A stretch of DNA of 64,000 nt, taken from Phoronis australis (taxonomy: Eukaryota > Phoronida > Phoronidae). The translations under genes and the position numbers were made by a program. Of the stretch, positions 35,810-46,865 are shown in pieces (position 1 is the first letter of the stretch; each line of letters starts with the position of its first letter). The DNA is taken from positions 1 to 64,000 of the forward strand of contig NMRA01000479.1 of the NCBI GenBank assembly GCA_002633005.1. Direction: 5' to 3'. Under the pieces are notes generated by a model. It made no database searches. It had not been told where the DNA came from and saw only the letters and a program-made list of their open reading frames with translations.

Positions 35810-35955
35810 TGTAACGAAAGCATCACTTTATTATATCATGACCTCATGGACTGAGACATGAAGTTGATGACAACAGGAAGTAGATATGACTAAACTATCA
35901 TTACGACTAAAGTCCAAAACTCCGAATAAAACGCGTAATCAAACATCACGTCACA
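35810..35955 (-). repeat. 3' LTR (element orientation)
   Basis: 146 bp, direct repeat of 39281-39457 with an internal deletion right after TGTAACGA (plus strand) and a small number of substitutions. Confidence 0.85.
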
Positions 35956-35969
35956 TCCGTCCCTTTCTG
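35956..35969 (-). promoter_or_regulatory. Candidate polypurine tract
   Basis: Minus-strand AGAAAGGGACGGA lies directly before the 3' LTR, where plus-strand priming occurs in LTR elements; one C interrupts it. Confidence 0.55.
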
Positions 35970-36069
35970 AACTGAAAGCTTATTTAAAGTCTCTGAACTA
36001 GAAAACTATGAACTAAGAACAAAGTTCACGAATTGCTGAGGTGTACGTCTCGCACGAGTCGATCGTAGT

Positions 36070-37066
36070 GTTTGGACTCCTTCTGGACAAGCTCGAAGAA
36101 TGTCCGCCTCGGAGTTGTTGACTCAGGTGGTGACTCGGTTGTTGTGTTGTCATCAGCCACTGTATTCAACAGATCTCGCCGATTGCTCCTATAGACTTTT
36201 GGTCACACTTGGATGTCGTAACTACGTGGACCGACCTGGTCGCGGCTTATTAGGGGGTATACTTGTTATCACCCGGCACCTTCAGACGCACTGTATCACC
36301 AAGCTCAATCGTGGGTAGATCCTTTGCGCCTTTATGGTAGTAGAAACGTTGTCGCTCCTTGCATCCTTTTAGATCTCGAATGCCACCTTCCTTGGGGTGT
36401 CCTGGTTACAGTAGGCAATCTGTCATCTTCGTCCCATGAGACGCTCAGCGGAGCTCGTGGACATACCTTCAGTTGGTGTGTTTCGCCAGTCAAGCAAAGC
36501 TTGAAATTCTGAGGTTTTGTCCGACTGACATTTCTTGAACAACTGCTTCACCGTCTTTACTGCATTTTCTGCCTTGCCGTTGGATTGCACATAATGAGGA
36601 GATGACGTGTTATGCACAAAATTCCATTTTGCAACAAATTCTGCAAATTCTACTGCACTGAACTGAGGCCCATTATCGCTAAAGACCTCATGGGGAACAC
36701 CATGTACAGCGAAGATTCTCATCATCTCATTGGTGACAGCTTTGGATGTCCTTTAAGACAAATTGGCGACTTCTATATAATTGTAGAAATCCACCAAGAC
36801 AGGCAAAGTTCTCCCACTGAACTCGCACAGGTCAGCCGCAATCTTCGCCCATGGTAAGGTTGTCGCTGGATGCGTCATCAGAGTCTCCATTGGTTGATTC
36901 GACCGATATGACAGACATGTGTCACATTGTATGAGGAATTCTCTGATGTCACCTGCCAAGCCGGGCCAGTACATGGACTCTCTAGCCCGTCAAATAGACC
37001 CATCTATTCCAATTTGAGTTGAGTGCAGCTGAGACAACATTTGCCTCCTCATACTCCTGGGAATGA
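36070..37066 (-). pseudogene. Gypsy integrase, broken
   Basis: Integrase would insert the DNA copy. The zinc-binding part is around 36900-37040 (QLHSTQIG, then YWPGLAGDIREFLIQCDTC) with one in-frame TGA. The core continues with a frame change near 36755: VPHEVFSDNGPQFSAVEFAE carries the second Asp and SNGKAENAVKTVKQLF the Glu. The C-terminal part (KERQRFYYHKGAKDLP and LGDTVRLKVPG) is in other frames down to about 36070. Confidence 0.85.
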
Positions 37067-37679
37067 TCAAATGATCACCTGGCATCCTCTAAACATCAAG
37101 AGTCCTTCGCCCACCAGCCTGTCCCCCATACCAAAGTAATGACGTAGAACCTGCGAAATTGCGCTGCGTGTTCCTGGCCAGCCAACATGAACCATCTTGT
37201 TCAGCTCCGAAAGAATTGGGTCTTCGGCTGACTCTGCTGCCAATTGTCTCCAAAGGTCAGTTGTCAAAGCATCCGGTTCTTCTACATGGTTGATGGCCAC
37301 TACTTCTTTCACCTCACAGGTATCGTTCAGATATGCTCTACTTAAAGTATCTGCTAATGAAAGGCTCTCTCTTTTAACGTACGTAATGGTTAATACATAT
37401 TTCTTCTGCCTTAGGAACATGCGCTGTAGCCTTTTCGGTGACTGATACAGGGGCTGCTTTGCAATAATTTCCAAGGGTTTGTGATCTGCGTTGACTGTCA
37501 AACGACCTCTACCATAGATGTATGTATTGAACCGCTCACAGGCAAAGACAAAGGCTAATAACTCTTTCTCGATTTGAGCAGAGTTTTGCTCTGCACAAAT
37601 AAGTGCTCGAGATGCATAGGCTACGGGTTGTCCATTCTGTAACAACGCTGCGCCAAGTCCACTTTGTGGGCTCTTCAAC
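37067..37679 (-). pseudogene. Gypsy RNase H and linker
   Basis: RNase H removes element RNA after copying. SGLGAALLQNGQPVAYASRA follows the junction, then AQIEKELLAFVFACERFNTY (with the Glu), LTVNADHKPLEII (with the Asp) and the tether KYVLTITYVKRESLSLADTL. The first catalytic Asp, normally just before S-x-x-G-L-G, appears lost at the deletion junction. The frame runs to 37067. Confidence 0.85.
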
Positions 37680-38057
37680 TGGGGCAATGATCCCATCCTT
37701 GACAAGAACGTCCAGCTTCGCTTTGAAGGGCTCCCTGAGGGGCACTGGTACCCTGCGTGGTAGATGTTGTTCAGCTGGCACACTGTCAACCAGTCTGATG
37801 CGGTGCTCCGCTAACAGCTTTCCCACCTTGTCACTGAACGCTTTTACGAAATCTTCTTTTGTAACTGGTTTTGATGTCGTCGTCGTGGTAATCTTGAATG
37901 TCTTGGTATCCTTTGGGTACGGTTGTGTCATATTGTCGTTGTCTGTGAATTTGAGTACTTTCAAACCAACCACGCCTTCTCCCCTAGCAAGGATCTTCCC
38001 ATGGGATTGTCCACCATTAGGATCTGATGTTGCATCTTCTATCAAATCCCGAAACAC
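37680..38057 (-). pseudogene. Gypsy reverse transcriptase, N-terminal part only
   Basis: Only the region before the catalytic palm remains: a linker, then the RRVPVPLREPFKAKLDVLVK and GIIAPVEEPTKW segments typical of the RT fingers. The palm motifs, including the Y-x-D-D box, are absent. The sequence passes directly into RNase H at about 37672, so RT activity is impossible. Confidence 0.85.
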
Positions 38058-38270
38058 TTAGAAAAACTCGACCCATCGCCGGAAGTTGCTTCCTCGATAG
38101 GCCTCTATACACGATGCCACTGACTCCAGTTTGCTCTTGCTCAGTGTATGGTCTCCCGTAGCTTCCTTGTAGATGTGGAGTGGGATAATTGATGTGTCAG
38201 TTCCACTGTCGATCTGAAACTGCACAAAGTTCCCGTTTTCAAGATAAGGTGTTATTATCTGTCGGGGCAA
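38058..38270 (-). pseudogene. Gypsy aspartic protease fragment
   Basis: FQIDSGTDTSIIPLHIYKEA contains the retropepsin active-site D-S/T-G triplet and the following hydrophobic strand. It would cleave the polyprotein. The frame ends early at 38058 and the next domain is in another frame. Confidence 0.8.
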
Positions 38271-38339
38271 AGCTCTGCCATATTGGAAATTGCGTACGTT
38301 TGTGGGTGGTCCTCTTCATACAAGGCATTGGCCTTCTTT

Positions 38340-39046
38340 GTAGATGCGTCACTCCAACATTTAACCGCAAAATGTATAATTTTCTGCATTTATTGCATTG
38401 CTTTCCTTTCGCAGGACATTTTTCACCATGTTTGAATCCACAGTTTAAGCAATCATTCTATTTGCTCGTCTGTGACTGTTTCTTGTTCCTCTGTGCTGGC
38501 TGGTGCTTCTTTCTAGTGTTGACTGCATGGACGCCCGTTGTAATCACTCCAACCAATTTCATGTGTGCTGATGTTGATTCAGCCGCTCTGCAAATCTCAT
38601 CGGTTTTTTCAACGTCAGTGAAGCTTCTCTGAGTAGCGTTCACGTACCTTGGGATCTCTAATGCCGAATACCAAACGGTCTATTTCGTCTGGCGTGATGT
38701 TGGCAAACTCGCACCTCTCGGCCAATTTTCGCAGAGCCGCCTTGTACTGTTCGAACGATTCGCCTGGTTCCTGTATACGCTTATTAAAGAAGAATCTCTC
38801 ATATGGAGTGTTCTTGTTTGGTTCGCTATACGCCAAAAACCTGTCCATTACAGCACCAATCTGTTCTCTTTCGGCATCATTCAGGTGTAGAAAAGATAAT
38901 CTTGCTCTTTCTCCAGTTACAGTAAGGAGTGTAGCCACCTGGACATTTTCGGGCTCCTTGGTTAGTTCCGATGCCAGCGAGTAATTCACCCACGCATTGA
39001 GCAATTTCCTCCAGCCTTCTGCCACATTGTTGGAGTGCAGATCCAA
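38340..39046 (-). pseudogene. Gypsy Gag with zinc knuckle, frameshifted
   Basis: Gag packages element RNA. The frame from 39046 contains the retrotransposon Gag core: WVNYSLASELTKEPENVQVA, FLHLNDAEREQ, and YERFFFNKRIQEPGESFEQY leading to DRLVFGIRDPKVRERY. A frameshift near 38620 leads to a second piece ending in a basic segment (RKKHQPAQRNKKQ), then a stop and a cysteine-rich CLNCGFKHGEKC and CNKC segment around 38400-38455, the nucleic-acid-binding knuckle. The protein is not continuous. Confidence 0.8.
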
Positions 39047-39261
39047 GGGGGAGGGAGTGGTAAATCATATGCGTGGGCCATTGTAAGTTGCAATCTGAGA
39101 CACCAGGGATTTCTTAAGCACGTCCTTTTAAAATCAAGTCAGAGTAAGAAATGGAATGAACTCAACGGATCAGGCTCACTAGTTTAGGGTTTAATGAGCA
39201 AAACCACAATGCTTTTTCATGAATTTTGTGTGCTGGTCTCTTCAGTGGTTCATTAGGGTCC

Positions 39262-39277
39262 TGTGTTCACGCTGCCA
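39262..39277 (-). promoter_or_regulatory. Candidate primer-binding site
   Basis: Three bases inside the 5' LTR the minus strand reads TGGCAGCGTGAACACA. The leading TGG would pair with a tRNA CCA end. The tRNA species was not identified. Confidence 0.5.
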
Positions 39278-39280
39278 CTG

Positions 39281-39457
39281 TGTAACGAATTGCTGTTAAC
39301 TCGTAGATTTTAATTAATAAAACATCATTTTATTATATCATGACCTCATGGTCTGGGACAGGAACTTGATGACAACAGAAAGTAGATCTGACTAGACTAT
39401 CATTACGACTTCAGTCCAAAACTCCGAATAAAACGCGTAATCGAACATGACGTCACA
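39281..39457 (-). repeat. 5' LTR (element orientation)
   Basis: 177 bp. Shares CTTTTATT-type and TTATATCATGACCTCATGG blocks and the CCAAAACTCCGAATAAAACG block with the other LTR. It has about 31 bp near its CGTTACA end that the other LTR lacks. Confidence 0.85.
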
Positions 39458-40420
39458 ATAGCCACACTGCAATTGCTCACTTCAGGTTGGTACATTGCAT
39501 CAGTTTCACGATATGGCGATAAAGATAAACCATTTGCTGATCTCGACAGTTTTCCTCTAATTTATTACCTAAACGGCCGCTGTTGCCAAAATTTGACGTG
39601 CCCTTGATATGAGTCAGGTCTGATCTCAGTAGCCCAGAGTTGGCTGCGGGAGATGTGATGTACTCCATAAACTTATGGTTATGCATTAAATATCACTCGT
39701 CATAAGCAATTAAGAACAGATAAAATTTGGACAACAAGTAACCATATTTATATACAAAGACCAAAGAGAATCAAAAAACAACCAAACAAAGTAGCAACGC
39801 ATTTACGCTCACGGTGTTATCAACACGCTTTCAAGCACAACATGACCGTAATTCAGGAATCGTTCCTAAACTGATACCCAGGAACGGAAATAGGCGGAAA
39901 AATTCGACAATTTTCTGATCTCGGCCAAGATGCAAATCTTTGCCCAAAAAGGCTTTTAGCTTGATAATAGAAAGGAGGTGAACATTATGCCATGCTACAC
40001 ATTTCCTAATTCTGCATATATTATTGATTTTTCGAAGCAGATTGCCCTTTTGAGATAAGGACTTTTAGGCGAACGCCACCCGAAGACAAGGATGTAAAAA
40101 GACCAAGTTTTCTTTTCTCACGAACTTTCCACACACTCTAAGAGCAAACTTAATCCAGTTATTGATGAGCAAAGGAGACGAGTCACAAATTATATAGTCG
40201 GACGGCGATTAATATTAAAGGTTGGAAACAACACAGTGGGCGGAATCATGCACAACGGTGAGAGATGTCACCTTCGGTGATCGAGTTAGTTATTACCCCT
40301 CCGTGACTACGAGGACCGCCATGCAATTAGTCCACTCCGATGACTGCCTTAAAATGTTGACAAGAATTGCTTTTTAGATTTACTTATAACGTGTCGAAAA
40401 GTGCTAACCATCTTTACTGT
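39458..40420. other. No gene recognised
   Basis: Flank of the gypsy element; AT-rich, no motif-bearing frame. Confidence 0.4.
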
Positions 40421-40850
40421 ACCCGGTTGCATGAAACAGTCCCAAATATGGACTCAACCAAGTTCCCTAATTCTTTTCCGTATTTGCTTCGTTCCTGTCT
40501 CACAGGTGTAATATTTTCTGTTTTATTTATCTTTATTATGATTTCCTTTTGACTGTTGATATTTTCAAAAAAATATGACTAAAAATTTATCCCTTAATTC
40601 AATCATAATAATTAGGGTCTCATTTCTTAAATTGGGAGGCGTTGCATGAAGCGATCCCTACTTATTTTCGATTATGTTGAGAATTCAACGTAAATTTCAT
40701 TCTCTATTTGTATCAAAGCCAAACTTGATTTAGTAATGAGACTTAAACACTATAAGAAAAGATAATCAGTGTTTAAACAAGCCCACAAATACGCAGTAGA
40801 TTTAGAGAACTTATTTAAGTCCGTATTGGGACTCTTTTATGCAACAGAGC
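40421..40850. mobile_element. MITE with Harbinger-like GGTTGCAT ends
   Basis: Inverted ends of about 55 bp: left CGGTTGCATGAAACAGTCCC then AAATATGGACT; right, read inward, CTGTTGCATAAAAGAGTCCC then AATACGGACT. No ORF of note. The GTTGCATAAAA word is shared with the terminus of the Harbinger element at 15.9 kb, so it may have been moved by that type of transposase. Confidence 0.7.
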
Positions 40851-42832
40851 ACAGCGTACGATTGCTGAAGGTAAAAAGTTCATCTGATGCAGAAATTTGT
40901 TTCAATGTTGTTTTGAGTCAACACTAGCAAATTGTATATCTCGTGACTCTAATAAAGCAACTAGCTTATATGGCTAATGCAGGCAAAATATGTGTTTAAG
41001 TAGCCGAGATTGGGGTACCAATTATTTTCACGAGACCGGAATCTCGTGAAAATACTCGCGTGACATGCATTTGTCATTTACATCGAATACCCGCTTGGAT
41101 GACTCATTATCTTGCGAGTCTGGGCAAACTTATGTTCTTATCTTTTGTGTTGCTAAACGCAAAAGTGTTATCAGATGGAGATGGTTCAACGAGGACAACT
41201 TTCCGTATCAGTCAAGCAGCTGAAGTGTATAGCTTTAATATACACAGTTATTTTGTAGCAATGACTACCGATTTCGGTTACTTTTTGTGTTCTACGTATA
41301 TTTGGAATCGTCGATTCCTTGAAAATGTTCATTTTTATGCTGTGATAGAGGAAATTGTTTATTACATTTCATGACCAGGCGCGCAACGCTCGATTATTGA
41401 GGACAAATAAAACAACAACAATAAATATGGGCGTTCAATAACTCATGATATACACCTTGAAATACGGAAAGTACGGCCAATCCATATACAACGGTAGAGC
41501 CGTACGTATTTCACGGTTGGTGTGCAAATTGCTGGTGGAGAAGATTCGCACGCACAACGCCAAATTTGATTGATCTCGTTCACTTGTGTTGTACCTAAAA
41601 CATTTATTCAAGGCGGCATTCCCGAAAAAGCGGTTTTACTGCTCTAAAACAACAAAAATTTACCGATGAAAATTCCGGTGCTCGGTGATCAGGGGGCTCA
41701 TTTAGGTCTCACTAGTTTTAACCTGCCATCATAAATAGGTCAATTGCCTGCGAAATAGTGTGTCCCCGGCCAACAAAATCAGCCAAAAACCTAATTCAAA
41801 TCCAACGAAAACGTTTTGTTGTGGGTGCAGAACAATAATGCTCATAGCATATTGCGACTTAATATCGAGCATGTGTTTTTATTGACACAATCGTCTGCTC
41901 GCAGCGTTTCTCTACTCTCCTTCGAGGGTAGCGTATAATCTACCTTTTCGTGATGCAGTCCTTACCTCAAGCTCTGCGAATCAGCAAAGTTTCCACCGTT
42001 ATTTTCCAGTGATGTGATTAACACGGGGAAATGTTTCCATTACAATTTCCATTCCAGAAGTTAAAACACAAAAGTGGACCAAGAGCATGTGCGCACCCAG
42101 CCTAAAATATCATGGTTCGAGTTCTTGAAAATGTAGACTTTTTACTAACAAAAAACGGGGGATTAAAAATCGGGGGACTAAAAACGGGGTACCACGTTCA
42201 CGGCTATGAATTGTGCATTCGCGCTTTTTAGTGGAATTTTATCTCGTTTACCAGAGGCGGACAATTTTGAACATTTCGCCAAATGGGGGGTGGCTCATTC
42301 GCGCTCCCCGAGCCCCCCTCGATTCGCGCATGAAGAAAACTATGAAATCCATAGAAAAACGGCACACTGCTGCACAACTGTTCAGTTACTGTTTCAATTT
42401 TGATATTCCCGGATCGATTGTTTCTAAGTTTTCGATAAACGTTCAATATTATTGAATGGTTTGATATTTAAACTTGTATATTACACAAACTGAAAAAATC
42501 TTAAGAATTTATAATGAAATATAACTTTACTGGATATTCTACACTTTCACAAATAATGCTGTCGCTTAACCGGCCCGGGCACCGTGCTGGGCACATGTGT
42601 GACGTCATATAACAACAAGACGAAACACACGGGAACAAGAAATCGCCACGATGAGGCCAAAAGGTCATATATATGGAATGAACAGGTTATCCTACATGCG
42701 TAAAAATACTACTGAAATACCCTATCGAAAATTCATTTCATTCTGGAAATGTCCCAACGAGACCTACATTCTGAGATCAAATGAATACTCGAAAGGATAT
42801 GGCAGCAGTATTCCAATGTATGTGGGTTAACC
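40851..42832. other. No gene recognised; one strong hairpin
   Basis: Holds a hairpin at 41024-41053. The frame at 41060-41374 is open for 104 codons but unrecognised. A G-rich TE-like segment lies at 42240-42330. Confidence 0.4.
41024..41053. repeat. Perfect 12-bp-arm hairpin
   Basis: Arms ATTTTCACGAGA and TCTCGTGAAAAT flank a 6-base CCGGAA loop. It is followed by ACTCGCG, similar to the sequence after the hairpin at 47161-47207. Confidence 0.75.
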
Positions 42833-43620
42833 CATAGGCGGATTTAGGGGGGGACCCAGGGGGCCCGGCCCCCCTTGGCTGCCGCAAAAAAATAAAACAG
42901 CAAGAGCGTAGGGAAATGTTGAGTTTATTAATTTGCCCCGGTAATTAAAATTATACGGATGAAAAAAGTTTTATATGTGTGCAGNAAGTGTCAAATCCGG
43001 AACACGGCGCATTCGTAACGGAACTATGGCTAAATGTAGGCTCTCCCGCGATATCCCAGGCGACCGGCAGTGGCGCTGCGCAATACGACTCCGTTTCCAT
43101 CGTATGCTCCACTGTACAATGAGGAAAATTTACTGGAACCTGAGTGACGATGAAAAAACAGAAGTTGCTGGTAAGATGTGAATTTTAATCGAAGCCTTAG
43201 TGAATCACTCAGAAACTCATTAATTCTCTCTTCGTCAAACCTTAACTTAAGACGATTTCCAAAGCAATCCCGTCATCACGAAAAACGGATTTGGTCTTTT
43301 GGGCATTTGAAGACTATTTTAAATACAACAAATTTGTTAAGAACCGATTGCACAAAATATAAAACGTGTAATAAGCATTACAAAAAGAAGTAGGTTTCGC
43401 GCGCAAAGGCTGTGGACCATAAACAAGTAGGTCTCTTAGTTTATGTTTATTAGTGAAATCGTGGTGGTGTAGTGGTAAAGCACGCGCGTCCTATCAGCCA
43501 AACCCCCCTCCCGACCTCCCCCCATTCGGTGCTATGCGCATCTACAATCGTGGTTTGCGCAAATGCTTACAGCCGGACAAAATGTTGGCCCCCCCTTGTG
43601 ATATCCTAGATCCGCCACTG
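42833..43620. mobile_element. Non-autonomous element with GGCGGATTTAGG ends
   Basis: Left end CATAGGCGGATTTAGGGGG; right end read inward CAGTGGCGGATCTAGGATAT. Both open into G-rich tracts. About 790 bp with an ambiguous base at 42985 and no transposase. The terminus type is usually hAT-like. The flanking 8-mers do not match clearly, so the target duplication is unproven. Confidence 0.55.
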
Positions 43621-44280
43621 TAGATGTAGGTTAAACCCACATCTACATGTATACCACATGCGCCTTGATTTAGCGCTGCAATAACCGTGCCACGTTTGCA
43701 TGCAATAACCCAAAGGGTTATCGTACGATCACGTGACCATAAAAATAACTATTGCCACGTGACCAAACCAAAACAGAACTAATTTCTACGACTGGACTTC
43801 CTAAGCTTCAACCTGATCAACCACGGCTTAAGTTGAATAAGTTACATGAATTTACGTTCACTATACATTTCAAAAACTAAACACATGTAATGCACTGGAG
43901 GGCATTAGAATAAACCTTTCACGACAGCTAGTAAACAAAGCCGGTGAAAACTGATCCTTGTAAACGTCAGTGGTAACTACAATATCATTATGTTTTCATT
44001 ATTTTCTGGTGTAAAAATAACACCAGTAATGTTCAATTAAACTCAATCAAAACTGTTTATTATATGACACAAATTTATCGATAAATCGACAGGCTCTGTC
44101 GCCTCAGGTGCGGGACCGAAGCCGAAACCAGGAACACATCAAACTACTAAGGTTAAATTAGCCATAGCTTGACCAATTCGAATGAGGAGAGCTGGATTTA
44201 GAGGAGGTGTTACAGTCTGAGGTACCTATAGTGGCAGATATGGTAACCAAGTTGACGAATTGGAAGACCAACAATTACCG
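43621..44280. other. No gene recognised
   Basis: Begins with a near-perfect palindrome (TGTAGATGTAGG and its complement, 43619-43647). The rest is AT-rich and featureless. Confidence 0.4.
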
Positions 44281-44438
44281 AGTAGTTGAGTCGAAAAATG
44301 CCCCCTGTGCACCCCCCTGACTTTTAAGTTGCATATTTGCAAAGCAAAATATGTGTGAAAACCATGAAAAGATGTTAACAAGCCGAAAAAGTGTCCCACG
44401 TGCGTTTTTATGCAAATTAGTGTAGCCATTACCGATTT
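44281..44438. repeat. Left terminal inverted repeat
   Basis: Outside-in: AGTCGAAAAATGCCCCCTGT, GCACCCCCCTGAC, ATATGTGTGAAAACC, TGTTAACAAGCCGAAAAA, ATGCAAATTAGTG. Each block has its counterpart, inverted, at 46866-47040. Confidence 0.75.
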
Positions 44439-44783
44439 TTCGTTACTTGATGATAGCTCACTTTCTTATTCTTGTAAGTGAACAAATTAAGTGTCAAAAC
44501 CGATATTTTAAGGGTCAAGCATTACGATGGAATAATTTTCTTCATAACCTATTGCATCTAATTTGTATTATGCGGTTACTTACAATCAATAATACACTGA
44601 AAGTGTGCATAAGCCAATGTAAACACTAAATGAGCAACTTTCAGTGTTTATATAATCAGCTCTTTAATGAGCCAAATTTCAACAAATGTTTGAAATGTCT
44701 CAAGAAAAAAAACTTGGGCAAATGGTTGCAGAAATATGGAAAATCATTAGGTGTTGATGTCACTGATTACATGTTCTAACACT

Positions 44784-46560
44784 CCATGTCACTTTCATTG
44801 CTTTCCGTGAAACTCCCATACAGTTCTCCACTTTCCTCTTCTGTGCTACTTCACAAACATTGGTGAGCAAGAAATCAATCAGTAAGTTTGGTAAGATAGG
44901 ACCACACGATCACACAGCTTGTAACACTCTTTCGTCAGTCTGCATCCTCCACACTTGTCCTTCGTCTTGACTGCTCAATTATGGGTTCGCAAGCACGCTG
45001 GTACAAGGTGATACGGTGATTTACTCGTTGGATGTGAGGTTTCAGTGCAGACTGGCAGAGGGGAAGTCGAGCAAGGTCAATCTTGGACTTGTAAGGATTA
45101 CATCTTCACCAACCATTTTGCGTAACATCTTGGCATGAGTAGCATCTATCGATGACTCACGACTCTGACAGTACATCAGGCAATTGAACTCTACCAACTT
45201 ACATCCCAATCAACGTCAGCTTGCTTGAATGCAAGGTGAAATTTTGGATTCATTTCTAGCTTTTTAAGGGGGCCAACCTTTCCTTTACGTTTAAACGCAC
45301 TGGTGCAATCTTCTCCAGTGTATACATAAAATCCAAGTAGAGCTTAACAGTAGTCTTTTCCCAATTATTTCGCCATGTCGGAGAGATTCAGTAGTCGCCG
45401 ATGTTTTCCAGACCCTGTATCTAGATATACAATTGACTTTATAGCATGCCTGCAGTAGAATGACAAAGACACCAGTGTCAGGGATTCTGACGACGTCGTT
45501 TCTGTACCCAAGTGAGGCAGCGTACTGGAGGTACAAAACAATTCTTAAGCCAGTCTCTTATTGGTTACTGCAGATATGTGGAATCTCCTGAGTATGAACA
45601 TCAAATCACATTTATTATTACATTATGACATCGCAAATTAGTTAAGTAAGAAATACTCAGAAAGTTCTGTTCAGAAAAAAGATTATGGATGCCTTTCTAC
45701 AATCAGGATGGCCGTCTCGGTTTTCTCCAACCTGGAAACTGCCTTATCACCACTCCAGACCTGCAGTAACAGTTGACAGAGTTGCTTTTTGTTGTCATCG
45801 TTTGCAAGAAAGATTTTGAAGTCATACGGCTTTTGTGTAGCTGATCCACTCAAAATTATTTTCTTTTAACTGCAAAATTACCACATGTCAGAGGGAGAAT
45901 AGCTAACGCGTGGAGAAGTACAAAACCATCTTGGGTGAATAGAACATCCTCAGGATAATGAAAGTCTTCTGGCGAAATGTCGTTCAGAAGATAATGCGAA
46001 ATGGAGGCTTTGTTGGTCTTGGAAAAAATACGTGTTGTTCCAAGACTAGGGTGCAGAAAATGCACTCAGGTGGGAAATGACCACAATGGTGCATGATGTT
46101 CATAGTTTATGCTGCGAATTGTGCACTTGGGAGCTTGGTGCTTCTGGGCCTTCACTGTCCTCCAAGCAGTGAAGTTTGGCAGTAAAATGTTAATAACTTT
46201 CTCTGTGATAACCCATTTTCTTCCAATTTACTTGGAAGAACAGAAGGAATATGATCACACACAGGCTGCGTACAATGTGAGGAATCATATGGACGTTTGT
46301 CCCGAAATTTAATGAAGCTGATGCAGTTTTTCGCTTGCTGTTAATCTGGCATTGCTTAAGATTTTAAAATCGCCGTGTTCATTTATACAGTCTAAACGGA
46401 GAATGGATATGGGTACAGAGTATTCTTTGATGTCAGTAGATAAGCTTCGAACTCAGTGTTTTCTTATAGGGATGATTTTTACATCTGCGTGGGAAGCTGC
46501 CTTAATTTCGAATGTAGTCCTATGTTCCATGTCCCCAGCATTAGATTCGCACTGATTGAC
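44784..46560 (-). pseudogene. Decayed ORF with XPG/FEN1-like nuclease motifs
   Basis: Readable pieces, in order on the minus strand: SHYLLNDISPEDFHYPEDVL (45.9-46.1 kb); GSATQKPYDFKIFLANDDN and WSGDKAVSRLEKTETAILIV (45.69-45.85 kb); AASLGYRNDVVRIPDTGVFV (45.5 kb); YVYTGEDCTSAFKRKGKVGP with LKKLEMNPKFHLAF (45.2-45.33 kb); CLMYCQSRESSIDA; DLARLPLCQSALKPHIQRVN (45.05 kb); and an acidic tail ending near 44784. The VVR-PDT-VFVILL block followed about 50 residues later by TGEDCTSAFKGKGKV and PLKKL resembles the acidic strand and helix-hairpin-helix order of XPG/FEN1 nucleases. The family is one I associate with repeated, uncharacterised proteins of corals, hydra and molluscs. At least two TAA stops and several frameshifts disable it, and the second Asp of PDTD is Gly. 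Confidence 0.6.
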
Positions 46561-46865
46561 ATACATGTCAACAACCCATTTATATATTTTGATGTTAGTT
46601 TGCATTCTAAAGCTTTGAACTGCAGTGACACAGTTTGTTTTTATGGATGGGTCAACATCAAAGTCCTGAATTTGGATAAAAATAGAAGACTAATGCCCCA
46701 CACAGTACTTCTGCCCCATGTGTTGAGCGTTTTATACCTGTACCATGTTCAAGATAGCTTGTATTACTTACTTGTTGTTCTAATGTAATGTTTGACCCAC
46801 AAAACATAAGTCCAAACCTTTAGTTCTTTCAATTATATGAAATAGTCGGCGACATATTGCGAAAT

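Larger units (their letters stand above)
35810..39457 (-). mobile_element. Ty3/gypsy LTR retrotransposon, internally deleted
   Basis: LTRs at 39281-39457 (5', in element orientation) and 35810-35955 (3') begin TGTGACGT and end CGTTACA, the usual TG...CA. Flanking ATAGT (35805-35809) and ATAGC (39458-39462) fit a 5-bp target duplication with one change. A primer-site candidate follows the 5' LTR and a purine tract precedes the 3' LTR. Between them, in gypsy order: Gag with zinc knuckle, protease, reverse transcriptase, RNase H and integrase. It is about 3.6 kb instead of the usual 5 kb or more, because the RT core is deleted, and it holds several stops and frameshifts. Dead as an autonomous element. 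Confidence 0.9.

Noticed and set aside
43461-43491. tRNA-like start (GTGGTGTAGTGGTAAAGCACG) suggesting a tRNA gene or SINE head
   Set aside because: There is an A-box-like word but no B box (GGTTCGANTCC) or cloverleaf downstream.
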